Positions 1 through 5,745 of a stretch of DNA of 5,745 bases are shown piece by piece. Origin of the DNA: DATKKX01 sp035542775 (GTDB lineage Bacteria; Planctomycetota; Phycisphaerae; UBA1845; UTPLA1). The notes beneath the pieces are model-generated. The model had not been told where the DNA came from. It ran no database searches and saw nothing but the letters and a program-made list of their open reading frames with translations. Within the stretch, counting starts at the first letter, position 1. Every line of letters starts with the position of its first letter. The position numbers and the translations under genes are program-made. The DNA is taken from assembly GCA_035542775.1 (NCBI GenBank), contig DATKKX010000519.1, positions 1-5,745 of the forward strand, read 5' to 3'.

Positions 1-2196
1 TCAGATCGCCCGCTCAATTCGCTCGACTCGATACTCGCCATCCCGCCCCTCGAGCGACAGCGTGGCGACGTCGCCGATTCGCTTGCCGAGGATCTGCTTG
101 GCCACCGGGGTCAGATAAGAGTAGACCCGCTTGGCGATGTCGCCGTCGTTCGGCCCCAGAATGGTCATCACCACCGCTTCGCCCCCCGCCGTCGGCGTGA
201 GCGTGATCCGCTGTCCGATGCTCACATGGTCCTCGGGCACGTCATTGGGTTCGAGAACCCGGGCCAGCGAAATCTCCTGGTTGAGTTTGGCCAGTCTGGC
301 CCGCAGCAAATCGCGCTCTTCGAGAGCGAATTTGTACTCTGCGTTTTCGCTCAGATCGCCATGCGCTGCCGCCTCTCCGATCGCCTTGGCGTTCTCGTGC
401 ATCTTCACGTTGACCAGGTGATCGATCTCCGCCTGCTTCGCGTCGTAGCCCGCCTGCGTGAAATAAAGCGTCCCCTCGTCCTCCCACATCTGCACCTTGG
501 GCTTCAAGTAGAGCTGCGGGTATTCCTCGTACATGATGGTGCCCATGTCCTCCTGCACCCGCGGCCCCAGCCCGTCGGCACGCTCGATCTGACGCCGCAC
601 CGTCTGGGCCATTGCCAGGTCCAGCCCCTGCAGACACTGCCGGAATCGCTCATAGTTCTTCACCGCCAATCCCGACCGCACTTTCGCCCGCATCTCCACG
701 GTCGATTGCCCGACGTTTTTGCCGACCGACGTCCGCGCCGGCCCCACCAGCGCGAGGATGATGTTCAGCATCTCCATCGGCGGCGGTATGGGAAGCTCCG
801 TCTTGATGTTCGGCCCCTTCCAGATCCACATCATCGCTTCCGTGTACTGTCCGGGATCGGCCGTCGCCCGAGCCACGACAGACGCCAGCAGATCGCCCCG
901 CCCAACCGCCTCGATCCGCCTGGCGATCACATCGCACTGAGCCCCCGGCGCGCACAGCACCAATTCCGCCAGCACTTCCGGCCATTTCTCAGGCAACGCC
1001 TGCTCGACGCACTTCAGCGCCAGCGGCCACAGCCGGGTATCGGGCAACGACGCCACCACCGAAACCGGATCAGTCGCCTCGACGAGCATCCGCACCGCCA
1101 GGCCGTGAACATCGGTGGAGACCGGCAATCCTTCGCTTGCCAATCGTCCGAGGACCAAAGCCGTTGCGAAAGCCTGTGCGGGCTCCTGATGACGCGTGAA
1201 CCGCTCGACGTGCTCGACCAGCGCCGCCTGCACACGGCCCAGAAACGCGGTATCGGGTGCCGTTTTCTGCCGCTTTGTCTCGCGGAGATAGCCCTCCAGC
1301 GCTTCGAGCCACTCTCGCGGAGTCTGGCCCTGGGAGAAGCTGGTCCACGTCTCGCCCTCCAGCGATTGCCCCACCTCGTCGAAGATGAGGAACATCGGCG
1401 AGCGCCCTTCCAGCCGCAGATTTCGCGACCGCTTGATGCCGTCTCGCAGCCTGGCCCACCAGTCCGGCCACTTCTCCGCCGCCAGATACCGCGGCACCAG
1501 CATGAGCTTGAGCTCATCGCGGTCGATCCGATCCCCACGAGACCGCAGAATGCCCACGGCCAGCTTGACGGGATCCTGTTCCAACAGTGTCGCCAGCCGG
1601 TCCTGCTGGAAGTGGCTCAGCACGCGAAAGTCGTTCTCGCGGGCGATGTCATAGTCCTCGATCAGTTGCGTGATATCGAAGGTCCGCGTGCGGCGCGGCG
1701 TCTTCACCACGGCCGTGTCGGCGCCCACGTCGAATTCGACGATCTCTGCAGGCTCGTTCTCTGTGCGGTGCGTCAGATAGACCCCCGTCCCCAGTCGAAG
1801 GCCGGTCTCCAGAAAGCGTAATGCTCGCCGCACGGACTTCCCTGACTTCAGTCCCGAGCGTTCGATCCACGCTTCCAGCGTGGGCTTGTCTTTGTGCGTC
1901 TCACGGTAGAGGGACAGGATCTCCTCACGAAGCTCTTCGCCGTCCGGCAGCCGAAGGAGCAGTCCCCGCCCGAGCTGGAGCGCCTCCGTGGCGGGACGCA
2001 ATTCTTTCACCGTGGAAAGCCAGGCCCAACCCAGGGTCGAGGCCAGGGAGCCCTGGCCCGCCTTCACCATCATGTCGATCACGCCCAGCAGCCTGGCGGT
2101 GTCCGCGCCCGGTTGCTCGATGATCGCCAGCCATTCCCGCTCCACCTCGGACCAGTTCTTCGCCTTGACCTGGCTTTCCAACGTCTTGTATTGCAT
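1..2196 (-). CDS. greA: Long-form transcription elongation factor GreA (large N-terminal region plus GreA domain)
   Basis: GreA binds in the RNA polymerase secondary channel and stimulates cleavage of the backtracked transcript, rescuing stalled complexes. With the ATG at 2196 the protein has 731 residues, against about 158 in E. coli. The GreA part is residues ~575-731: the coiled-coil hairpin (~577-650) carries the tip motif HGDLSENAEY at 612-621, with the two acidic catalytic residues as D614 and E617, and the FKBP-like C-terminal domain (~655-731) contains TPVAKQILGK. Residues 1-~575 are mostly predicted helical, with a W-x2-WW motif at 243-247; this resembles the extended GreA proteins of Chlamydiae and Borrelia. 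The start is chosen because sensible protein sequence begins there; AGGA lies 14 bases upstream, which is far. An ATG at 2229 (11 residues longer) is possible. The frame stays open to 2625, but that part looks non-coding. The stop codon is the first three bases of the window. The GreA domain is certain; the role of the N-terminal part is unknown. Confidence 0.93.
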   Translation of the reverse strand: MQYKTLESQVKAKNWSEVEREWLAIIEQPGADTARLLGVIDMMVKAGQGSLASTLGWAWLSTVKELRPATEALQLGRGLLLRLPDGEELREEILSLYRETHKDKPTLEAWIERSGLKSGKSVRRALRFLETGLRLGTGVYLTHRTENEPAEIVEFDVGADTAVVKTPRRTRTFDITQLIEDYDIARENDFRVLSHFQQDRLATLLEQDPVKLAVGILRSRGDRIDRDELKLMLVPRYLAAEKWPDWWARLRDGIKRSRNLRLEGRSPMFLIFDEVGQSLEGETWTSFSQGQTPREWLEALEGYLRETKRQKTAPDTAFLGRVQAALVEHVERFTRHQEPAQAFATALVLGRLASEGLPVSTDVHGLAVRMLVEATDPVSVVASLPDTRLWPLALKCVEQALPEKWPEVLAELVLCAPGAQCDVIARRIEAVGRGDLLASVVARATADPGQYTEAMMWIWKGPNIKTELPIPPPMEMLNIILALVGPARTSVGKNVGQSTVEMRAKVRSGLAVKNYERFRQCLQGLDLAMAQTVRRQIERADGLGPRVQEDMGTIMYEEYPQLYLKPKVQMWEDEGTLYFTQAGYDAKQAEIDHLVNVKMHENAKAIGEAAAHGDLSENAEYKFALEERDLLRARLAKLNQEISLARVLEPNDVPEDHVSIGQRITLTPTAGGEAVVMTILGPNDGDIAKRVYSYLTPVAKQILGKRIGDVATLSLEGRDGEYRVERIERAI

Positions 2197-2654
2197 GCAA
2201 ACGCTCGGTTTCCTGACGAAACACCCCATTCTCACATTGGCAGCCGTTCCTGTCGAGGATCGTAGCCGGAGTATCGCGCGTCGGCCCCTGGGCGAGGCCG
2301 AAACCGCCCATCCCGCTGTCCTTCCCGGGGCACCGTTGCCGCTGGCCCCCGCCGTCCCGGCGCACAGGCATTGCAGCCGGTCGGCCTGCGCGGTATCCTC
2401 ATAGCGGATCAGTAGGCCGACCGATTGGGCTGTTCGCTTCGGCGATCGCTCGCTCGGAGTGCTTCCAGGCGCATGAGCGCACCGGTATTCTCCACCCGCC
2501 TCATCCGTATGGATCATCGGTATTTCGGGTATCCCGGCGCCGGCCGGGCAGCGCTCGCCAACGTCGGCCGTCCGCCGAGAAAAACGCTTAACTTCCGCCG
2601 CGGCGATGGCGGTCTGCCCCGGCACTGCAAATGTAACCGGGGCATGCCTCTGGG
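2197..2654. promoter_or_regulatory. Divergent intergenic region between greA and the tatD operon
   Basis: These 458 bases separate two divergent start codons, so promoters for both directions must lie here. I could not identify a convincing -35/-10 pair for either. No tRNA or other known RNA was recognised. The frames open across it give Arg/Pro/Ala/Ser-rich translations without domain features and look like GC-rich read-through. Structure seen: a strong stem-loop at 2378-2423 (listed separately); 6-bp hairpins at 2281-2301 (tcggcc/ggccga) and 2533-2548 (cccggc/gccggg); and a 10-bp palindrome, cgccgcggcg, at 2596-2605. A relatively A-rich patch (gagaaaaacgcttaact, about 2577-2593) lies roughly 60-80 bases before the tatD start and is the best place to look for a plus-strand promoter. 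That placement is a guess. Confidence 0.5.
2378..2423. promoter_or_regulatory. Stem-loop (inverted repeat) in the divergent region
   Basis: The arms cggtcggcct (2378-2387) and aggccgaccg (2414-2423) are perfectly complementary over 10 bp. The stem extends inward by a wobble pair and one more GC pair to 12 pairs, leaving a 22-base loop. The loop itself contains a short atcc/ggat complement. It sits about 180 bases upstream of the greA start and 230 upstream of the tatD start. It could be an operator for a dimeric regulator, a leader-RNA structure of the greA transcript, or a relic of a dispersed palindrome. There is no T-tract on either side, so it is not a typical intrinsic terminator. Its function is not established. 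Confidence 0.45.
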
Positions 2655-3437
2655 ATGGACTACCTCATCGACTCACACTGTCACCTGACTTTCGACGGAC
2701 TACGCGAGCAAGTCGACGCCGTCATCGAGCGCGCCGCCGCGGCGGGCGTAGCCGAGATCGTCACCGTCGCAACGGATCTTGCCGACGCCGAAAAAGCACT
2801 GGCTCTTTCGCAGCAGTACCCATCGGTCCGCGCGATTGCGGGCATCCATCCGCACGAAGCGAGCAAGGTGCGCGAAGGCTGGGACAAAGAGCTCCTGGCC
2901 CTCATTAAACGGGATGACGTCTTTGCCGTCGGCGAGATCGGCCTGGATTACCACTACGATTTCTCCGACCCTCAGTCGCAATCCCGCATCTTTCGACGGC
3001 AGTTGGAGATCGCCGCTGAAGCCGCCAAGCCAGTCGTTGTCCATTGCCGCGAGGCCCATCGCGACGCGATGGCCGCCTTGGCCGATTTTCCCACTCTGCC
3101 GGGCGTCGCCTTTCACTGTTTTTCCGGCACCGCGGCCGAGGCCGACGAGATCTGGGACCGCGGGTACTGGATCTCCCTGACGGGCGTGGTCACGTTTAAG
3201 CGATCTGACGGCTTGCGAGCGGTGGCCCGGTTGGCTCCCGCTGACCGACTGATGGTCGAAACCGATGCCCCCTATCTTTCGCCGGAGCCGTTGCGTAACA
3301 TCCGCCCGAACGAACCCGCGTATCTCATACACACCGTGGCCTGCATCGCCGTACAACGCGGCATCAGCTCCACGGAATTAGCGTCTTTGACAACCGCGAA
3401 CACGAGGCGTTTTTTCTCCTTACCCGCTGAACAGTGA
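2655..3437 (+). CDS. tatD: TatD-family metal-dependent hydrolase (putative deoxyribonuclease)
   Basis: The protein has 260 residues, the normal length for the TatD/YcfH family of TIM-barrel amidohydrolase-fold enzymes. These are cytoplasmic; characterised members are Mg-dependent 3'-5' DNases or D-aminoacyl-tRNA deacylase-like enzymes. All the family metal ligands are visible: H8 and H10 in DSHCH, E94 in VGEIGLDYH, H130 in VVVHCREA, H154 in FHCFSGT, and D204 in ETDAPYLSPEPLR. GIHPH at 63-67 is also typical. The start ATG at 2655 places DSHCH at residue 6, as in relatives. No good Shine-Dalgarno precedes it; a GGGG run lies about 12 bases upstream. It is the first gene of a two-gene operon with the downstream ROK kinase. 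The family assignment is secure. Which TatD subfamily it belongs to, and its true substrate, cannot be read from the sequence, and the symbol is used in the family sense. Confidence 0.95.
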   Translation: MDYLIDSHCHLTFDGLREQVDAVIERAAAAGVAEIVTVATDLADAEKALALSQQYPSVRAIAGIHPHEASKVREGWDKELLALIKRDDVFAVGEIGLDYHYDFSDPQSQSRIFRRQLEIAAEAAKPVVVHCREAHRDAMAALADFPTLPGVAFHCFSGTAAEADEIWDRGYWISLTGVVTFKRSDGLRAVARLAPADRLMVETDAPYLSPEPLRNIRPNEPAYLIHTVACIAVQRGISSTELASLTTANTRRFFSLPAEQ

Positions 3438-3439
3438 CT

Positions 3440-4411
3440 ATGGCTGAGGATTCCGGCACAACAGCAATCGGCGTCGATCTTGGCGGCACGGCGATCAAGG
3501 GCGGTCTAGTCACCCCCACCGGCAAGGTTCTCGCCCAACACTCGGTCCGAACGGAGCGCGATGGCGGTGTGGACCACGTGATTGAACGCATGGTGGATCT
3601 GATTGATCACCTCCGCAAAGAGGCCAGGAACCTGTCCGTCAAGGTGCAGGCCATAGGACTTGGCATGCCCGGCACGCTCAGCCGGCGACGGGGCACGGTG
3701 ATTTCTCCACCGAACCTGCCCGGTTGGCGAAATGTCCCGATCGTCGAACGGATCGGCTCCGCCACCGGCCTGTCGGTGATGCTCGACAATGATGCCAATA
3801 ACGCCGCCCTCGGCGAATACCTGTGCGGCGCCGGCTGGGGCGTCCGTGACCTGGCGGTGATAACTCTCGGCACCGGCATCGGTGGAGGGCTTATCCTCGA
3901 CGGAAAGCTCTGGCGGGGCTACTTCGAAAACGCCGGGGAGATCGGCCACAACATCATCCACGCCGGCGGAAGGCGGTGCTCGTGTGGACAGCAGGGCTGC
4001 CTGGAGGCCTATTCATCCGCCAACAGCATCGTGGCCCGCACCATCGAAGGCATGGAAGGCGGCGAGGAATCCTGCCTCCGGCACGTCCATGAAGCGGGCG
4101 ATCCCATCCGGGCAGAGATGATCGTCGATGCCGCCGCGGCCGGCGATAAGCTCGCCACCCGCATATGGCAGGAGGCTTGTTGGTATCTGGCCATCGCCTG
4201 CGTCAATCTTCAGCACCTGTTGAACCTTCAGCGGATTGTCCTTTCCGGCGGATTGAGCGGGGCAGGAGAGCGGCTGAAAGGCCCGGTGGAGGCGGCGATG
4301 AATGAGGTGTGCTCGACAAAGCTGGGCCATCCGCCCGAGCTGCGCATCGCTTCCCTCGGCAACAGCGCCGGATTCATCGGCTCGGCCCTCAGCGTTTTTC
4401 TGCCGGGTTGA
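3440..4411 (+). CDS. ROK-family sugar kinase, glucokinase-like
   Basis: ROK kinases phosphorylate a hexose at the expense of ATP, most often glucose at O6 to feed glycolysis. The 323-residue length fits ROK glucokinases. Motifs in order: the phosphate-binding loop GVDLGGTAIKGG (11-22); GLGMPGTL (73-80); LDNDANNAALGE (115-126), with D118 as the predicted catalytic base; the second phosphate loop TLGTGIGGG (142-150); the sugar-contacting E-x-G-H at 167-170; the structural zinc site H170, C180, C182, C187 in the C-x-C-G-x2-G-C-x-E pattern; and SGG at 269-271. There is no N-terminal helix-turn-helix, so it is a kinase, not an NagC/Mlc-type repressor. The ATG at 3440 lies 2 bases after the tatD stop. 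A GTG at 3434, two codons earlier, would instead overlap that stop as GTGA. Either arrangement suggests translational coupling. Glucose is the likeliest substrate, but N-acetylglucosamine, fructose or mannose are possible. Confidence 0.94.
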   Translation: MAEDSGTTAIGVDLGGTAIKGGLVTPTGKVLAQHSVRTERDGGVDHVIERMVDLIDHLRKEARNLSVKVQAIGLGMPGTLSRRRGTVISPPNLPGWRNVPIVERIGSATGLSVMLDNDANNAALGEYLCGAGWGVRDLAVITLGTGIGGGLILDGKLWRGYFENAGEIGHNIIHAGGRRCSCGQQGCLEAYSSANSIVARTIEGMEGGEESCLRHVHEAGDPIRAEMIVDAAAAGDKLATRIWQEACWYLAIACVNLQHLLNLQRIVLSGGLSGAGERLKGPVEAAMNEVCSTKLGHPPELRIASLGNSAGFIGSALSVFLPG

Positions 4412-4428
4412 TTGGCTGCCCGACAATG

Positions 4429-4460
4429 GAACCGGCCGGCTGTAATAAGCCGGCCGGTTC
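4429..4460. terminator. Perfect 12-bp GC-rich hairpin between convergent genes (possible terminator)
   Basis: The arms gaaccggccggc (4429-4440) and gccggccggttc (4449-4460) are perfectly complementary around an 8-base loop, tgtaataa. The hairpin begins 17 bases after the ROK kinase stop codon, where a terminator is expected. It lacks a T-run on either side (aatagatact follows on plus), so it is not a canonical intrinsic terminator. It may act without a U-tract, protect the 3' end of the mRNA, or work with Rho. Its symmetry would let it serve the convergent minus-strand gene as well. Confidence 0.6.
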
Positions 4461-4506
4461 AATAGATACTAGAGCTGTTCACGTTTGCGTGCGGCGTCGT
4501 CTCGCG

Positions 4507-4572
4507 GGTAGCGGCCGAGCCCCCGCTCGGCCGAGCCGAGCAGGACGGCCAGCGAGGAGGCTGGCCGCTACC
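4507..4572. repeat. Compact palindromic intergenic element, REP/MITE-like
   Basis: A 10-bp inverted repeat, ggtagcggcc (4507-4516) and ggccgctacc (4563-4572), bounds the element. Nested inside are two further hairpins: ggccgagc (4513-4520) with gctcggcc (4525-4532) around cccc, and ggccagc (4547-4553) with gctggcc (4560-4566) around gaggag. A 12-bp perfect palindrome, gctcggccgagc, lies at 4525-4536, and the word ggccgagc occurs twice (4513, 4529). The inner hairpins share bases with the outer stem, so alternative folds compete. This architecture in a gap between convergent genes is typical of REP or BIME elements or a miniature mobile element. Only one copy is in the window, so being dispersed is inferred. 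No target-site duplication is evident. Confidence 0.5.
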
Positions 4573-4608
4573 GACGGGTCCAACCGTAAACCGCCCTAGT
4601 GCCGTCGA

Positions 4609-5745
4609 TCACCAGTTCCGCCTGCGTCGACGCGGCACGGTTATCTTCATGGCCACGATTCCCGCCGAGATTCCCACCAGGCTGATGATGCAGCCGCAGC
4701 CGCAGATCGGCCACCTGAACAGCAACGACAGCAGCGGGTTGAAGCAGAGCGGATTCTCCTGAGTCGCAGGAGGCTGCTCCTCCCCGCCGGGTGGCGCTGA
4801 GGTAATAATGATGGTCATGGTATCGGTGGCGGGGACGGTGCAAGGCGCTGTTGCGTTAGCAGTCAACGTCAGGGTTACCGTACCAGCAGCAATCTCTGCG
4901 GAGCTGGGTATGTACAGTGCGTCGAGGGTGTTGGCATCTGGCCCGAACGAACCAGTTCCTCCGCTCCAAGTGATGCTGCTTTGATTGGAGGCAGTCCCCG
5001 CAAGAGTGACAACGTCATCGTCGCCGACTGTCTGGTCGGGACCGGCATCGGCAGTCGGCGGGAGGGCGACCACGACAGGGGTCGCGGCTTGACCGGTGCA
5101 GCCGTTGGCATCGGTCACGACCAGCGTGTAATCACCGGCCATTGCTGTGGTGGCGCTGGCCGAAACCGTCGGACTCTGCTCTGCGGAGGTGTAGCCGTCT
5201 GGACCCGTCCAGGCATAGCTGGTCATGCCGTCGGGACCGCCGGTCAGCGTGAGCGTGCCGCCCTCGCAGACCGGCCCGTTGTTCGCCGCTGTCGCTATCG
5301 GATTGCTATTCACCGTGATGCTGATGTCGTTGCTCCCCACGCAGCCGTTCCCGTCGGTCACCGTCACGCTGTATGTGTCGGACGTGGTCACATCAATCGT
5401 CTGCGTCGTCTCGCCCGTCGACCACAGATAATCCGAGTACCCCGCCCCCGCATCCAGCGTCACCGGCGTGCCATCACACACCGTGTTGCCAGGCGACGCC
5501 ATGATCGCCGTCGCCGGATTGGTGTTCACCACCACCGTGGTCGTGGCCCCACCGGTGCAGCCGTTGGCGTCCGTCACGACCAGCGTATAGTCGCCCGCCA
5601 TCGCCGTGGTGGCACTGGCCGAAACGGTGGGATTCTGATCCATCGAGGTAAAGCCGTCCGGGCCAGTCCATGCATAGCCACTCATGCCATCAGGACCGCC
5701 GGTCAGCGTGAGCGCGCCGCCCTCGCACACCGGCCCATTGTTCGC
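4609..5745 (-). CDS. Large repetitive surface/secreted protein with Ig-like, SprB-like and PKD-like modules (C-terminal part)
   Basis: This is the C-terminal 378 residues of a larger protein; the frame is open through the window edge at 5745, so the start and any signal peptide are outside. Numbering from the first visible residue: Ig-like/SprB-like modules at 1-~75, ~82-152 and 154-~226. Each opens with VC(E/D)G, has a central Y-x-W or Y-x3-W core, and closes with VTD(A/G)NGC. Cys pairs C7/C63, C90/C135 and C160/C216 could form disulfides in an exported protein. Residues ~235-316 form a PKD-like module with GPDQTV, TWSGGTGSF and SSAEIAAGTVTLTLT. Then come a Gly/Glu/Pro/Gln linker (~318-331), a hydrophobic stretch (~336-370) with CGCGC at 348-352, and PRRRRRNW at the end. 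Such modules are common in large Bacteroidota and planctomycete exoproteins used in adhesion or envelope structure. The exact function is unknown. It converges on the ROK kinase gene and has its own promoter outside the window. Confidence 0.88.
   Translation of the reverse strand, partial: ANNGPVCEGGALTLTGGPDGMSGYAWTGPDGFTSMDQNPTVSASATTAMAGDYTLVVTDANGCTGGATTTVVVNTNPATAIMASPGNTVCDGTPVTLDAGAGYSDYLWSTGETTQTIDVTTSDTYSVTVTDGNGCVGSNDISITVNSNPIATAANNGPVCEGGTLTLTGGPDGMTSYAWTGPDGYTSAEQSPTVSASATTAMAGDYTLVVTDANGCTGQAATPVVVALPPTADAGPDQTVGDDDVVTLAGTASNQSSITWSGGTGSFGPDANTLDALYIPSSAEIAAGTVTLTLTANATAPCTVPATDTMTIIITSAPPGGEEQPPATQENPLCFNPLLSLLFRWPICGCGCIISLVGISAGIVAMKITVPRRRRRNW
4612..4755 (-). other. C-terminal anchor or sorting signal with CxCxC motif and Arg cluster
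   Basis: This is the part of the surface protein encoding residues ~331-378. It has the three-part layout of C-terminal sorting signals: a short conserved-looking motif, a hydrophobic helix (~346-366, PICGCGC followed by IISLVGISAGIVAM), and a basic tail with five arginines. C348, C350 and C352 stand at the front of the helix, and a further C334 precedes it. MYXO-CTERM and related exosortase- or rhombosortase-type tags also combine Cys, helix and Arg cluster. I cannot show that this one belongs to a known family. It may simply be a plain transmembrane anchor. Confidence 0.5.
5092..5286 (-). repeat. Intragenic direct repeat, downstream copy (Ig-like module A')
   Basis: These 195 bases match 5551-5745 without gaps at an offset of exactly 459 bases. 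I count 31 differences by hand, about 84% identity. Many differences are synonymous, while the protein module is nearly identical (for example, GDYTLVVTDANGCTG is unchanged). This indicates tandem duplication of a two-module unit followed by selection on the protein sequence. Confidence 0.9.
5551..5745 (-). repeat. Intragenic direct repeat, upstream copy (Ig-like module A)
   Basis: This is the partner of 5092-5286, 459 bases (153 codons) away. It runs to the window edge and may continue. Between the copies lies a divergent module (about 5290-5502) of the same fold, so the order is A-B-A' and the duplicated unit is probably A plus B. Confidence 0.9.

Noticed and set aside
226..1821. 531-codon open frame on the plus strand opposite greA
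   Set aside because: Translation is rich in Arg, His, Pro and Gln with no domain features. It is the antisense shadow of a GC-rich gene whose own frame carries clear GreA motifs.
2596..2605. Perfect 10-bp palindrome cgccgcggcg upstream of tatD as an operator
   Set aside because: Made only of G and C in a GC-rich region and short enough to arise by chance; there is no second site or spacing pattern to support regulator binding.
2197..2625. 143-codon in-frame extension upstream of the chosen greA start
   Set aside because: The extension reads as low-information Arg/Ala/Gly/Ser sequence, unlike the Leu/Glu-rich helical protein after the ATG at 2196, and no family member needs it. It also runs through the stem-loop region.
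2425..2688. 87-codon plus-strand frame overlapping the tatD start
   Set aside because: It overlaps the certain tatD N-terminus in another frame and its translation has no recognisable features.
2700..3356. 218-codon minus-strand frame opposite tatD
   Set aside because: Antisense shadow: tatD on the plus strand has every metal-binding motif in order.
5092..5745. Repeated blocks considered as a CRISPR array
   Set aside because: Only two long copies (195 bases) are present, inside one continuous reading frame, with protein-level conservation. They are domain repeats.

Overview
The window is GC-rich (roughly 60-65%) and bacterial. It holds four protein-coding genes: two complete, one probably complete and one cut by the window edge. 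The best clue to origin is the first gene, a GreA factor of about 731 residues. Its N-terminal region is roughly 575 residues long and sits in front of an ordinary GreA domain. Long GreA proteins of this kind are known from Chlamydiae and spirochaetes. Together with weak Shine-Dalgarno sequences and a large surface protein built of Ig/PKD-like repeats, this suggests the PVC superphylum, most likely a planctomycete. That placement is inference, not proof.

Layout: (1) 1-2196, minus strand, long greA. (2) 2197-2654, a 458-base divergent region with no convincing gene, containing one strong stem-loop at 2378-2423. (3) 2655-3437, plus strand, a TatD-family metal-dependent hydrolase, followed after 2 bases (or with a 4-base GTGA overlap) by (4) 3440-4411, a ROK-family sugar kinase resembling glucokinase. 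These two form a tight operon. (5) 4412-4608, the gap between convergent genes, holding a perfect 12-bp GC-rich hairpin (4429-4460) and a compact palindromic REP/MITE-like element (4507-4572). (6) 4609-5745, minus strand, the C-terminal 378 residues of a repetitive, probably secreted protein. It consists of alternating Cys-paired Ig-like/SprB-like modules, one PKD-like module, a linker, and an unusual C-terminal anchor with a Cys-x-Cys-x-Cys motif inside a hydrophobic helix followed by five arginines.

How the genes relate: greA acts in transcription elongation and is divergent from the tatD-ROK pair. That pair is a housekeeping nuclease/deoxyesterase-type enzyme and a sugar kinase with no obvious shared pathway, so the operon is probably one of convenience. 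The surface protein is a separate transcription unit converging on the operon. The most unusual items are the C-terminal Cys/Arg anchor, which may be a sorting signal, and the palindromic intergenic element.
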